From positions 1 through 7,986 of the forward strand of contig CALBKH010000017.1 in assembly GCA_937892955.1 (NCBI GenBank): DNA of 7,986 bases, in the 5' to 3' direction. The DNA is from an uncultured Alphaproteobacteria bacterium. Its GTDB lineage: Bacteria > Pseudomonadota > Alphaproteobacteria > Rhizobiales > Ancalomicrobiaceae. The notes beneath the pieces were generated by a model that did no database searches, was not told the DNA's origin, and saw nothing but the letters and a program-made list of their open reading frames with translations. Below are positions 1-6,223 of the stretch, piece by piece; position 1 is the stretch's first letter; each line of letters starts with the position of its first letter. The translations under genes were made by a program, and so were the position numbers.

Positions 1-506
1 AGGGTCGGCCGTTCGCCGATGCCGTCGCCGGTCAGGAAGTGACTGTGGCTGTGATCCCGCAACACGACGTCGCGGCCGACTCGCGCCTGTTCGCTCGCGA
101 GGTACTCGATGTCTCGGATGAACATTCGCACCAGAGCATCGGTCGACAGGTTCGGATCGCCCTGGCGCAGGAGGGAGACCATGTCGGTCGGTGTGAACGC
201 CGGCTTGCCCTTCTGCACGAGCAGAGTGCTGAGCGGGTCCACCTCGTTCAGGAGGAGGATGTTCGGCATCGCCGCGATGCACTTGGCGATGAGGGTTCCG
301 CCGGTGCAGGAAAGATGATGGATCGAGCGGATCGGCCGCGAGAGCAATTTCGCGTCGTCATCGAGTTGCAGCAGGCAACGATGCAGAAGGTCGGCGGTGT
401 CCGACGTGCCGGGCGACGATGCTCGCCGATCGCCGACGATCGCATCGAGCAAGGAGAGCGCCGTTTCGATCGACCGGACACCCTCCGTGTATCCGGCGTC
501 ACTCAT
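1..506 (-). CDS. P-loop, sulfotransferase-like protein (3' end outside window)
   Basis: The first 168 residues are visible; the gene runs off the left edge. An N-terminal helical stretch (about 1-60) precedes the segment IHHLSCTGGTLIAK (residues 62-75). This resembles the PAPS 5'-phosphosulfate-binding loop of sulfotransferases, although a classical GxxGxGK[ST] Walker A is absent. The loop is followed by a hydrophobic strand (NILLLNEVDP, 82-91), a helical stretch, and a second conserved-looking strand, VVLRDHSHSHF (147-157). The P-loop, helix, strand order and the RDHSHSHF segment fit bacterial sulfotransferase-like or small-kinase-like hypothetical proteins, so activity is not proven. The ATG at 506 is supported by an SD-like GAGGG six bases upstream and by overlap with the preceding stop (ATGAGTGA, 8 bases shared), which suggests translational coupling to the coiled-coil gene. 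It is the last visible gene of the minus-strand run. Its reaction and substrate are unknown; a role in glycan decoration is inferred from neighbours. Confidence 0.72.
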   Translation of the reverse strand, partial: MSDAGYTEGVRSIETALSLLDAIVGDRRASSPGTSDTADLLHRCLLQLDDDAKLLSRPIRSIHHLSCTGGTLIAKCIAAMPNILLLNEVDPLSTLLVQKGKPAFTPTDMVSLLRQGDPNLSTDALVRMFIRDIEYLASEQARVGRDVVLRDHSHSHFLTGDGIGERPT

Positions 507-2334
507 CGGTGGCCCTCTTCGTCCGCCCGGCGGAGCGCTTCTTCTTCCGAACGTCGCCGGAGCTCTCCGGCCCGTCGTCTCGGCGCTTAGCGAGCATTTC
601 GGAGACGGTCCCGAGGTTCGCGCGCAAGTCCGCCAGCAGTCCCTCCCGCGCTTCGATCCGGTCGTGGAGCGCCGCGTATTGACGCCGCAGGTCGTCGAGA
701 TCGGCCTGCCGCAGCCGGGTCAGTTTCTCGGCGCGGGCAGCTTCGTCGCGACACGATGCGAGCGCCGCCGCCGCGTCTGCGGCTTCCCGCTTCAGACCGA
801 CGATCTCCGCGGCACGCGCTTCCGCCGAGGTCGCCTGTTCGTCGCGGAGCCGCACCAGCGTATCCACCTCCGCGGCGCGTCGATCGGCGAGCTTCTTCGC
901 TTCTTCCGCCGCCTTGACGAGCATCGCGAGCTCGGCCCCGCGAGCCTCCGCCAGCGCCGCCTGCTCGTCGCACGCCTTCGTCGCCGCCTCGATCTCCGCC
1001 ATGCGTCGGTCGGCGAGAGCCTTCGCGTCGACCAGCGCGGCACCGACGGACGCGACCTCCGACGCGAGAGCTTCCGTCAGCGCCGCCTGCTCGTCGCACG
1101 CCTTCGTCGCCGCCTCGATCTCCGCCATGCGTCGGTCGGCCAGAGCCCTCGCCTCGACCAGCGCCGTGCCGAGGGAAGCGACCTCCGACGCCAGCGTTTC
1201 CGCCCGCGCCGCCTGCTCGTCGCGGACCTTCACCAGCGCCTCCAACTCAGCAGCACAGCGGTCGGAGAATGTCTTCGCGTCTTCGACCGCCTTCACGAGC
1301 ACGGCGAATTCCGATGCCCGCGCCGCCTGCTCGTCCCGCGCTTTCGCCAACGTGTCGATCTCGGCGGCGCGCGCTTCCGCAACCTCGGTCAGATCGTCAC
1401 GAATCCGCGTCAGGGCCGCGACCTGCTCCGCACAACGGGCCGCGTCGGCGTGTGCGCCGCGCCACGCTTCCGTCGCGGAGGCGATCCGATCGGCGAGTTC
1501 CTGCTCCCGAGCCTCGCCGTCCCGGAGGGCCCGGTGCAGATCGCCGACCTCGTCCGACAACTGCGCCACCATCGCCTCGCGGGACATGACCTCCTGGCGC
1601 AAACGGTCCTCGAGGTCGGCGATCCGCGCTCCGAAAGCCGCGCTGTCGCGCGTGCTCGCTTCACGGATCCGGGCGATCTGCCGCTTCGTGTCACGGACGT
1701 GGACCGCCTGAGCGAGAGCCGGGTGGCGTTCCGGAAACGTGGCGATCGAACGGAAGCCGTTCTCGGCGAGGAAAGCACCGAGCTCCGCCGACCCGAGAGC
1801 GGCTCCGTCGTCGACGGCGGCCGCATCGAGCAGAACGCGCGCCACGATCACATCGAGGCGCTGCAACGACGCGCCGGCCCCCGCGAGGATGTCGCGGGCC
1901 GGCAGACAGTCGACGTGGAGCCAGTTGACCGCTTCGGCGAAACCGTCGGCCGCTTCGGCGAGAAGCGTGGCGATGTCGACCGCCGTTCGCTCCTGTTCCT
2001 GCACCAGCCCGAGGTTGGGCCACAGTCGGTTCAGCCGCGCCGGCGCGACGAGCCCGCTCTCGTTCGGAGAGCCGGCGCGGTGAAAGACCACCGTTCCGCC
2101 GATCGGCGCCACCACGGCCGACGCGACCGACCATCCGGATCTCGTCGCCACCATCGCCTCGAGGTTCCGCAGGCGGCTCTCCTCCGCCTCGACGAGCAGT
2201 GCGCGCGGAGCCGCCTCGAGACCGAAACCGGCGAGGAGCCGTCCACTGCCCGCACCGATACGCAGATATCCCGTCACGGGGTGGATCTGCCCGAGCAACG
2301 CGAACCAGGTATCCTCGTCGGCTTTCGATGACAT
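499..2334 (-). CDS. FkbM-methyltransferase-like head fused to a long repetitive coiled coil
   Basis: This 611-residue protein has two parts. Residues about 1-213 follow the order of an FkbM-type SAM methyltransferase: YLRIGAGSG (23-31) where the SAM-binding glycine loop would be, LLVEAEESRLRNLEAMV (46-62) like the usual acidic strand and N-L helix, and LHVDCLPARDIL (139-150) where FkbM proteins normally read K-I-D-V-E-G-A-E. The last motif keeps the Asp but loses Glu-Gly, so the head may be weakened or non-catalytic. Residues about 215-585 are an uninterrupted Ala/Glu/Arg-rich coiled coil. It contains units beginning DEQA at residues 334, 372, 414, 456 and 498 (spacing 38, 42, 42, 42; six heptads per full unit). 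The tail (about 583-611) is basic. No signal peptide or membrane segment is seen. It lies 67 bases after the sulfotransferase-coil gene and overlaps the next gene by 8 bases, so co-transcription is likely. The start is the ATG at 2334; its SD is weak (AAGAAG nine bases upstream; a stronger GGAGGGG lies 16 bases away). A coiled-coil scaffold or ruler in glycan synthesis is possible but is inference. The coil alone would match many unrelated proteins. Confidence 0.8.
   Translation of the reverse strand: MSSKADEDTWFALLGQIHPVTGYLRIGAGSGRLLAGFGLEAAPRALLVEAEESRLRNLEAMVATRSGWSVASAVVAPIGGTVVFHRAGSPNESGLVAPARLNRLWPNLGLVQEQERTAVDIATLLAEAADGFAEAVNWLHVDCLPARDILAGAGASLQRLDVIVARVLLDAAAVDDGAALGSAELGAFLAENGFRSIATFPERHPALAQAVHVRDTKRQIARIREASTRDSAAFGARIADLEDRLRQEVMSREAMVAQLSDEVGDLHRALRDGEAREQELADRIASATEAWRGAHADAARCAEQVAALTRIRDDLTEVAEARAAEIDTLAKARDEQAARASEFAVLVKAVEDAKTFSDRCAAELEALVKVRDEQAARAETLASEVASLGTALVEARALADRRMAEIEAATKACDEQAALTEALASEVASVGAALVDAKALADRRMAEIEAATKACDEQAALAEARGAELAMLVKAAEEAKKLADRRAAEVDTLVRLRDEQATSAEARAAEIVGLKREAADAAAALASCRDEAARAEKLTRLRQADLDDLRRQYAALHDRIEAREGLLADLRANLGTVSEMLAKRRDDGPESSGDVRKKKRSAGRTKRATDE
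513..520 (-). promoter_or_regulatory. Shine-Dalgarno site of the leftmost P-loop gene
   Basis: On the minus strand GAAGAGGG lies with its GAGGG six bases before the ATG at 506, inside the 3' end of the upstream coding region. With the ATGAGTGA stop/start overlap it supports this start and coupled translation from one mRNA. Confidence 0.5.
775..1335 (-). repeat. Series of 42-residue coiled-coil repeats (protein-level)
   Basis: Within the FkbM-like protein, residues about 334-520 consist of units opening with DEQA and carrying an ADRRxAE-like core further on. Spacings between DEQA motifs are 38, 42, 42 and 42 residues. The 38-residue first unit lacks four residues just after the DEQAARA-type opening. 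Forty-two residues is six heptads, so gain or loss of a unit preserves both reading frame and coiled-coil register. The outer units are diverged and the central two nearly identical, which suggests stepwise growth by duplication. Confidence 0.8.
952..1203. repeat. 126-bp tandem duplication with a 63-bp exact core
   Basis: Units 952-1077 and 1078-1203 are direct tandem copies. The first halves, 952-1014 and 1078-1140, are identical over 63 bases, including synonymous sites. The second halves, 1015-1077 and 1141-1203, differ at 12 of 63 positions by my hand alignment, giving about 90% identity overall. The exact core encodes residues 399-419 and 441-461 (starting ADRRMAEIEAATKACDEQ). Identity at silent positions points to recent duplication or gene conversion. 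Confidence 0.9.
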
Positions 2335-2401
2335 GACGTGTCGCTTCTTTCCCCTCCGGTCGGGTTCGGTCCACCGGTGACGGCGAACGCGGCCCTCCGT
2401 T

Positions 2402-4381
2402 TCAGTCTTCCTTCTTGACCAGCCTCGCGCGGCGCAGACGTATACCGAGCCGGCGGGTGTCGTTGCTCCCCCGGCTCGAGGGCGAGACCGTCTCCGGCAC
2501 GCGGATCTCCAAGGTCTCGGATTCGCCGCCGGCGATCTTCGCGGTGGCCTCGAGCACGACGGGGAATTTCGGCCGCTTCTGCCGGCTCGAGAACAGCGAC
2601 CGCCACGATGGGCCGAAGGCGCCGCCCCTGAGCTTCAAGGGGCGACCATCGAGGTTGGCGGTGATGCCGCGCAGGATCGCCGGCGTCATGGCGTCGACGA
2701 TGTCGAGTTCGACCGTGTAGACCCCGGGAGCGACCCTCGGCAGCCGCAGCCGGCTCACCGCTTCGGGGCCCGACCAGCGTCCGTCGTGTTCGGCGTAGTA
2801 CCAGCCTTCACCGTCGATGATGCTCCGCATGTCGACGACGACCGGCCCGTTGTCGGTCGCGGCCTCGCTCTTCGGCTTCGCCGGCGCGGATTTCGCCGCC
2901 GCACCCGACCCGGCGTCGCCCGTCGGCGTCGCTCCGGCTTCCGCACGGGACTTCTCGAAATAGAACTCGAGCTCTTCCTGAACCTGGACGAGCTGCATGT
3001 TGAGAAGTTCGTTCTCGGCGCCCAGGTCGCGCAGCTTCGCTTCGATCGCCCGTGCCGCTTCGGCGTCGAGTGACGATCGCGACGACTCGTTGCGCACAGC
3101 CTGCAATTCGGCCGCGACCTTCGCCTTCTCCCGCGCGATCTCGTCGCGTTCGATGGAAACCACGGCGAGCTTCTCGTCGAGCGTCGCTCTGGCCGCGACC
3201 GCCGCGTCGCGCTCGCGGGTCATCTCGGCCAGTCGGTCCGCGAGGGAGGCCCCGACCGCGACCGCCGCGTCGCGGGCCGCCGCGAGTTGACCGACCTCCG
3301 TCTCGCGCGCCGCGACGATCTTCCGCTGCTCGTCGAGTTCACCGCGCACGGATTCGAGTTCGCGACGGACGGTATCGAGCTCCGCCGTCCGGGCCTGCAG
3401 TTCCTCGGTGCGAGACCCGAGTGCGGCGAACGACGCCTCCAGCTCCTCGTGGGACTGCACCAAGCGGAGCTCGAGAAGTTCGACCTCGCGCCGCAACTCC
3501 TCTTGCCGGCCGTTGCCGGCCTCGACCTCGGCCTGGGCCGCCTCGATGTTCCTGCGCATGCTCCGATACCGGTCCCAGACCGACATCGCCAATTCGCGGG
3601 GATCGAGGTCGCGCGGTCGTCCCAACTGCGGCAGCACGTTGTGCAGGCGGCCCGGGTCGTCGCCGTTCACCGGCGCCGATCGCCGCCCGGGAATGTCGGC
3701 CGAACTCTCCAGTTCCAGGAACAGGTCCCGCGCCTCGTCGGCGGTCTCCACCAACAGCGAGGCGACCAGTTCGAAGACCGCCGCACCTTCCTTCTCGGCC
3801 ACCGCTTCGGAGCCGTCCGCCACGAGCTTCGCCTTGAGATGGTCGCGGGCGAGGCCGAGGAAGAACCTCGAATCGTCGCAGACCGCCGCCGTGTTGACGA
3901 GCAGGCAGCGATCGCGATTGGCATGGTAGAATCGCAGCAGTTCGGAATTGACCGCCGTCCACAGAGCGAGGCTCGCTTCGACCCGCTCCGGGGAGGCCTC
4001 TTCCTTCGAGACCACTTCGGCGATCGTCTGTTCGGGGGAGCGATAGACCAGCACGAACTTCACCTGCGGGTCGAAGTCGCGCCAGTGTTCGAGCATGTAG
4101 ACCAGCCGAGGATCGGCCCATCCCCAATCGGACCGCTCCATGTTGGCGAGCATCAGGTCGACGGACAGTGCCTGCCAGACCTTGCCGAGTTCGATCTGCG
4201 CGACGGTCGCGGGATCGTCCGGATCCAGTCCGTTCGAGACGCAGACGCTCTCACTCAGTGCGAGGGGATCGAACCGTTCCCGCTTCGACGGTTCGGCGGG
4301 AGCGAGACCGGCACGCTCGAGAGTCCCGAACACTTCGAGAAACCCCGAGTTTCCGTCACCGCAGACCAGGAGTATCGACAT
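2402..4381 (-). CDS. Sulfotransferase-like P-loop domain + coiled coil + C-terminal beta-rich domain
   Basis: This 659-residue protein has three parts. (1) Residues 1-230 look sulfotransferase-like. LLVCGDGNSGF at the extreme N-terminus is a glycine-rich loop after a beta strand; WADPRLVYMLEHW (88-100) and VKFVLVYRSPEQTIAEVV (107-124) resemble the conserved 'D-P-R...L..W' and 'hhhhhR.P......' (3'-phosphate-binding) regions of PAPS-dependent enzymes. (2) Residues about 275-480 are a coiled coil; two related segments, ELLELRLVQSHEELEASF (301-318) and ELLNMQLVQVQEELEFYF (458-475), mark its ends. (3) After a low-complexity Ala/Pro/Lys linker (about 481-510), residues 513-656 form a beta-rich domain with GWYYAEHDGRWSGPEA (526-541), LRLPRVAPGVYTVELDIVDA (546-565) and a final RRLGIRLRRARL strand. 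I recognise this pattern from C-termini of some alphaproteobacterial glycosyltransferase-like proteins, and it resembles a carbohydrate-binding sandwich. The start is set by a good SD eight bases upstream. It sits 125 bases after the glycosyltransferase gene and 67 before the FkbM-like gene. Sulfation of a surface glycan is inferred; the exact acceptor is unknown. Confidence 0.8.
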   Translation of the reverse strand: MSILLVCGDGNSGFLEVFGTLERAGLAPAEPSKRERFDPLALSESVCVSNGLDPDDPATVAQIELGKVWQALSVDLMLANMERSDWGWADPRLVYMLEHWRDFDPQVKFVLVYRSPEQTIAEVVSKEEASPERVEASLALWTAVNSELLRFYHANRDRCLLVNTAAVCDDSRFFLGLARDHLKAKLVADGSEAVAEKEGAAVFELVASLLVETADEARDLFLELESSADIPGRRSAPVNGDDPGRLHNVLPQLGRPRDLDPRELAMSVWDRYRSMRRNIEAAQAEVEAGNGRQEELRREVELLELRLVQSHEELEASFAALGSRTEELQARTAELDTVRRELESVRGELDEQRKIVAARETEVGQLAAARDAAVAVGASLADRLAEMTRERDAAVAARATLDEKLAVVSIERDEIAREKAKVAAELQAVRNESSRSSLDAEAARAIEAKLRDLGAENELLNMQLVQVQEELEFYFEKSRAEAGATPTGDAGSGAAAKSAPAKPKSEAATDNGPVVVDMRSIIDGEGWYYAEHDGRWSGPEAVSRLRLPRVAPGVYTVELDIVDAMTPAILRGITANLDGRPLKLRGGAFGPSWRSLFSSRQKRPKFPVVLEATAKIAGGESETLEIRVPETVSPSSRGSNDTRRLGIRLRRARLVKKED

Positions 4382-4389
4382 GCGGAAAG

Positions 4390-4396
4390 CTCACCT
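4390..4396 (-). promoter_or_regulatory. Shine-Dalgarno site of the sulfotransferase-coil gene
   Basis: The minus strand reads AGGTGAG eight bases before the ATG at 4381. This is the best SD of the minus-strand genes and fixes the start so that the glycine-rich loop lies at the very N-terminus, as is usual for sulfotransferase folds. Confidence 0.6.
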
Positions 4397-4416
4397 GTAC
4401 GCTTCAGCGACGAACC

Positions 4417-4445
4417 GGTATCCCCAATCCCGAAGCTTCTTACAA
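4417..4445 (-). promoter_or_regulatory. Weak candidate promoter before the sulfotransferase-coil gene
   Basis: On the minus strand TTGTAA (4445-4440, four of six matches to TTGACA) is followed after 17 bases by GATACC (4422-4417, three of six to TATAAT). Transcription would begin near 4410, about 30 bases before the ATG. The region is locally AT-richer than its surroundings. The match is weak, and read-through from the glycosyltransferase gene would serve as well. Confidence 0.22.
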
Positions 4446-4452
4446 CCCCTGT

Positions 4453-4481
4453 CGGCCCGCGGCCAACCCCATGGCGGGCCG
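4453..4481. other. GC-rich inverted repeat between the glycosyltransferase and sulfotransferase-coil genes
   Basis: CGGCCCGC (4453-4460) and GCGGGCCG (4474-4481) form a perfect 8-bp stem with a 13-base loop, inside the 125-base gap and 26 bases past the glycosyltransferase stop. No T-run follows on either strand, so it is not a textbook intrinsic terminator. It could attenuate transcription, stabilise the 3' end of the upstream message, or separate two transcription units. Confidence 0.45.
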
Positions 4482-4506
4482 CGGAAGCGAATCTCATGAT
4501 GCATCT

Positions 4507-6009
4507 TCATGCGCCGCCGCCCTCGTCGGCGGCGAAGAATTCCCGCCATCGGGGCAGGATCGCCGCCGCGGTGTAACGCGCGGCGACGTTCGCCCCGGCT
4601 CTGCGGATCGCTTCTCGCTCGGCTTCGTTCTCGGAAACGAGGACACGACCGACCGTCTCGAAGGCGTCTTCCGCCGAATAGGGATCGAAATAGGCCGCGC
4701 CGTCACCGAAGACCTCCCGGTGGACCGGGATGTCGGAGGCGACCACGAAGCCGCCGCTGCGCATCGCCTCCACGCCCGAATAGTCGAAGCCCTCGGCCAG
4801 GCTCGGGCACACCGTCGCGGCGGCGTGACCGTAGAGAACCCGCAATTCGTCGACCGGCACCTTGGTCAGCCGCAGGATCCCGCCGCGCCGCATCCAGGGG
4901 CGCATCGCTTCTGCGATGCGCTCGTGCTCCCAACCGTTGCTGCCGACCAGAACCAGCTTCAGATCGGCGGCGGAGGCGTAGCGCAGCCGTTCCCAAGCGG
5001 TGATGAGCAACTGATGGTTCTTGCGCGGCTCGATGGTGGCGACCATCAGCAGGTAGCGCCCACCCGCGCGTCCCCACGCCTCGATCGCCGGTCCGAGTTC
5101 GGCGCGAACGCCGAAGCCGTCGTGTTCCTCGTCGAGCCGGTTGGCGATGATGTCGAAGGCGCGCGCCGGCGGGTCGTCGCCGGCGAAATAGTCCTCCGAC
5201 ACCATGTTGTAGATGACCATCGACCGCGCCGCCGCTTCGGGGAACAACGCCACCAGATCGGAACGGGTCGTCTCGGAGATGCAGGCGAAGCGCGCGCCGT
5301 CCGAGATGTTCTGCCGCAGCGCCCGGTGATGGGCGGCCATGTGGAAGTCCCGGTCGGCGATGGTGTGAGGCATCAGGATGGGGACGGCGTCGTGATACCG
5401 GACGACCAGCCGCGTCGCGGGGGAAATCCGCGCCGGAAACGGCGTCTGGACCAGGAGGTGGTCGTAGCCACGCGTGTCGAGCTCGAGGTGGCGCGGCTCG
5501 ACGAGGCCGGCGAAACCGGCCAGCCCGACCTCGTGGAGTTGGCGGCGCGACGGCGCCACGACGCGAAAACGCGACCGCGTCACACTTCGCTTCTCGGCGA
5601 CGTTGACGGACTTGGCGAAGAGGTGTCGCCAGATGAAGTCGTCGAAGAGTTCGCTTTCGAAGGCGCCGAGGCCGACCGGCCGACCGCGGAGTGCCTGCCA
5701 TCGCAGAAGGTGGACGGCGAGTTTGCGTTGCATCGGCCGCGGCAGGCCGGGGATGATCGTACGCACCGCGCTGCGGCAGAGCGACGAGACCAGCCGCGCA
5801 TCCCGGAACGCCTTCTCGTTCGGCGACAGGCCGACGCCGGCGTCGGCGCCGTTCGAGGAGAGAATGCCGCTGCCGTGTTGGATCAGGCCCTCCACCTCGA
5901 ATCCCTCGTCGAGGTGCTTGAGGTTGGCGAAGAGCAGGCGCGTCTCCTGGGGGATGCCGGCGAACCCGTCGAGGGCCGGCTTCAGGTCGATGAGCAGTCT
6001 CTTCGTCAT
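4507..6009 (-). CDS. GT4-type (GT-B fold) glycosyltransferase
   Basis: This 500-residue protein transfers a sugar from an activated donor; donor and acceptor cannot be read from sequence. The C-terminal half carries classic GT4 signatures: LLMVATIEPRKNHQLL (320-335, the E-P-R-K-N motif), LKLVLVGSNGWE (350-361), and AEGFDYSGVEAM (405-416), giving the E-x7-E pair Glu406/Glu414 of the donor site, followed by GGFVVASDIPVHREVFGDGA. The N-terminal half opens with RLLIDLKPALDGFAGIPQE (4-22), a GT-B acceptor-domain start that would bind the acceptor loop. At 500 residues it is longer than the common 350-400 of the family; the extra length lies in the N-terminal half, roughly residues 40-170. I chose the ATG at 6009 because RLLIDLKP then sits at the N-terminus; GGAG lies 12 bases upstream. 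An in-frame ATG at 6075, with GGTGGA five bases upstream, would add 22 residues and cannot be excluded. There is no signal peptide, so it probably acts on the cytoplasmic side of the membrane. It is the first gene of the minus-strand run and diverges from the DUF2793 gene. Confidence 0.92.
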   Translation of the reverse strand: MTKRLLIDLKPALDGFAGIPQETRLLFANLKHLDEGFEVEGLIQHGSGILSSNGADAGVGLSPNEKAFRDARLVSSLCRSAVRTIIPGLPRPMQRKLAVHLLRWQALRGRPVGLGAFESELFDDFIWRHLFAKSVNVAEKRSVTRSRFRVVAPSRRQLHEVGLAGFAGLVEPRHLELDTRGYDHLLVQTPFPARISPATRLVVRYHDAVPILMPHTIADRDFHMAAHHRALRQNISDGARFACISETTRSDLVALFPEAAARSMVIYNMVSEDYFAGDDPPARAFDIIANRLDEEHDGFGVRAELGPAIEAWGRAGGRYLLMVATIEPRKNHQLLITAWERLRYASAADLKLVLVGSNGWEHERIAEAMRPWMRRGGILRLTKVPVDELRVLYGHAAATVCPSLAEGFDYSGVEAMRSGGFVVASDIPVHREVFGDGAAYFDPYSAEDAFETVGRVLVSENEAEREAIRRAGANVAARYTAAAILPRWREFFAADEGGGA

Positions 6010-6116
6010 GTTCGGCGCCGTCTCCGGAACGGGTGCGCGACGAAAGGTACCGTACGCCCCCGGGCGTTTGACCATGCGTCCACCGGCGGCGCAAGTCGAC
6101 AGTGATCGCACGGACA

Positions 6117-6145
6117 CCGCGGTCGATCGTTCGTCTCGACCGTGG
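6117..6145 (+). other. Leader hairpin upstream of the DUF2793 gene
   Basis: In plus-strand RNA, bases 6117-6126 (CCGCGGTCGA) pair with 6136-6145 (TCGACCGTGG) to give a 10-bp stem with one G-U pair and a 9-base loop. The perfect core is 7 bp. In minus-strand RNA the G-U position becomes a C-A mismatch, so the structure favours the plus transcript. It ends 92 bases before the ATG at 6238. It could be a 5' leader element or a dyad operator. Confidence 0.35.
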
Positions 6146-6223
6146 GAAGGTGCGGTCGGACAAAGACCGATTCGTCCCCCGCTCGCGATACGGCCGCATA
6201 GTCGACGTCGAAAATTCGCCGAC

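Noticed and set aside
952..1203. Possible CRISPR-like or regulatory repeat array
   Set aside because: The repeats are direct, tandem without spacers, multiples of three and heptad-based, and lie within a coding region; they are protein repeats.
397..2331. 644-codon plus-strand open frame opposite the FkbM-like coiled-coil gene
   Set aside because: It is the codon-aligned antisense frame. Its Arg/Leu/Glu repeats mirror the coiled-coil repeats of the real gene, and no plausible family is seen.
2335..2401. CCGGT/ACCGG dyad in the 67-base gap as a terminator
   Set aside because: The stem is 5 bp with a 12-base loop and no T-run, within chance expectation for this base composition.
3287..4576. 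429-codon plus-strand open frame opposite the sulfotransferase-coil gene
   Set aside because: Codon-aligned antisense frame; the sense strand has a P-loop, coil and beta domain, while this frame has no recognisable motif.
6068..6096. TTGACC at 6068-6073 as a plus-strand -35 box
   Set aside because: No AT-rich -10 lies at 16-18 bases (GCAAGT at 17), so it was not called a promoter.
4168..6105. 645-codon plus-strand open frame opposite the glycosyltransferase gene
   Set aside because: Codon-aligned antisense frame spanning parts of two real genes and the gap between them; the sense strand carries clear GT4 motifs.
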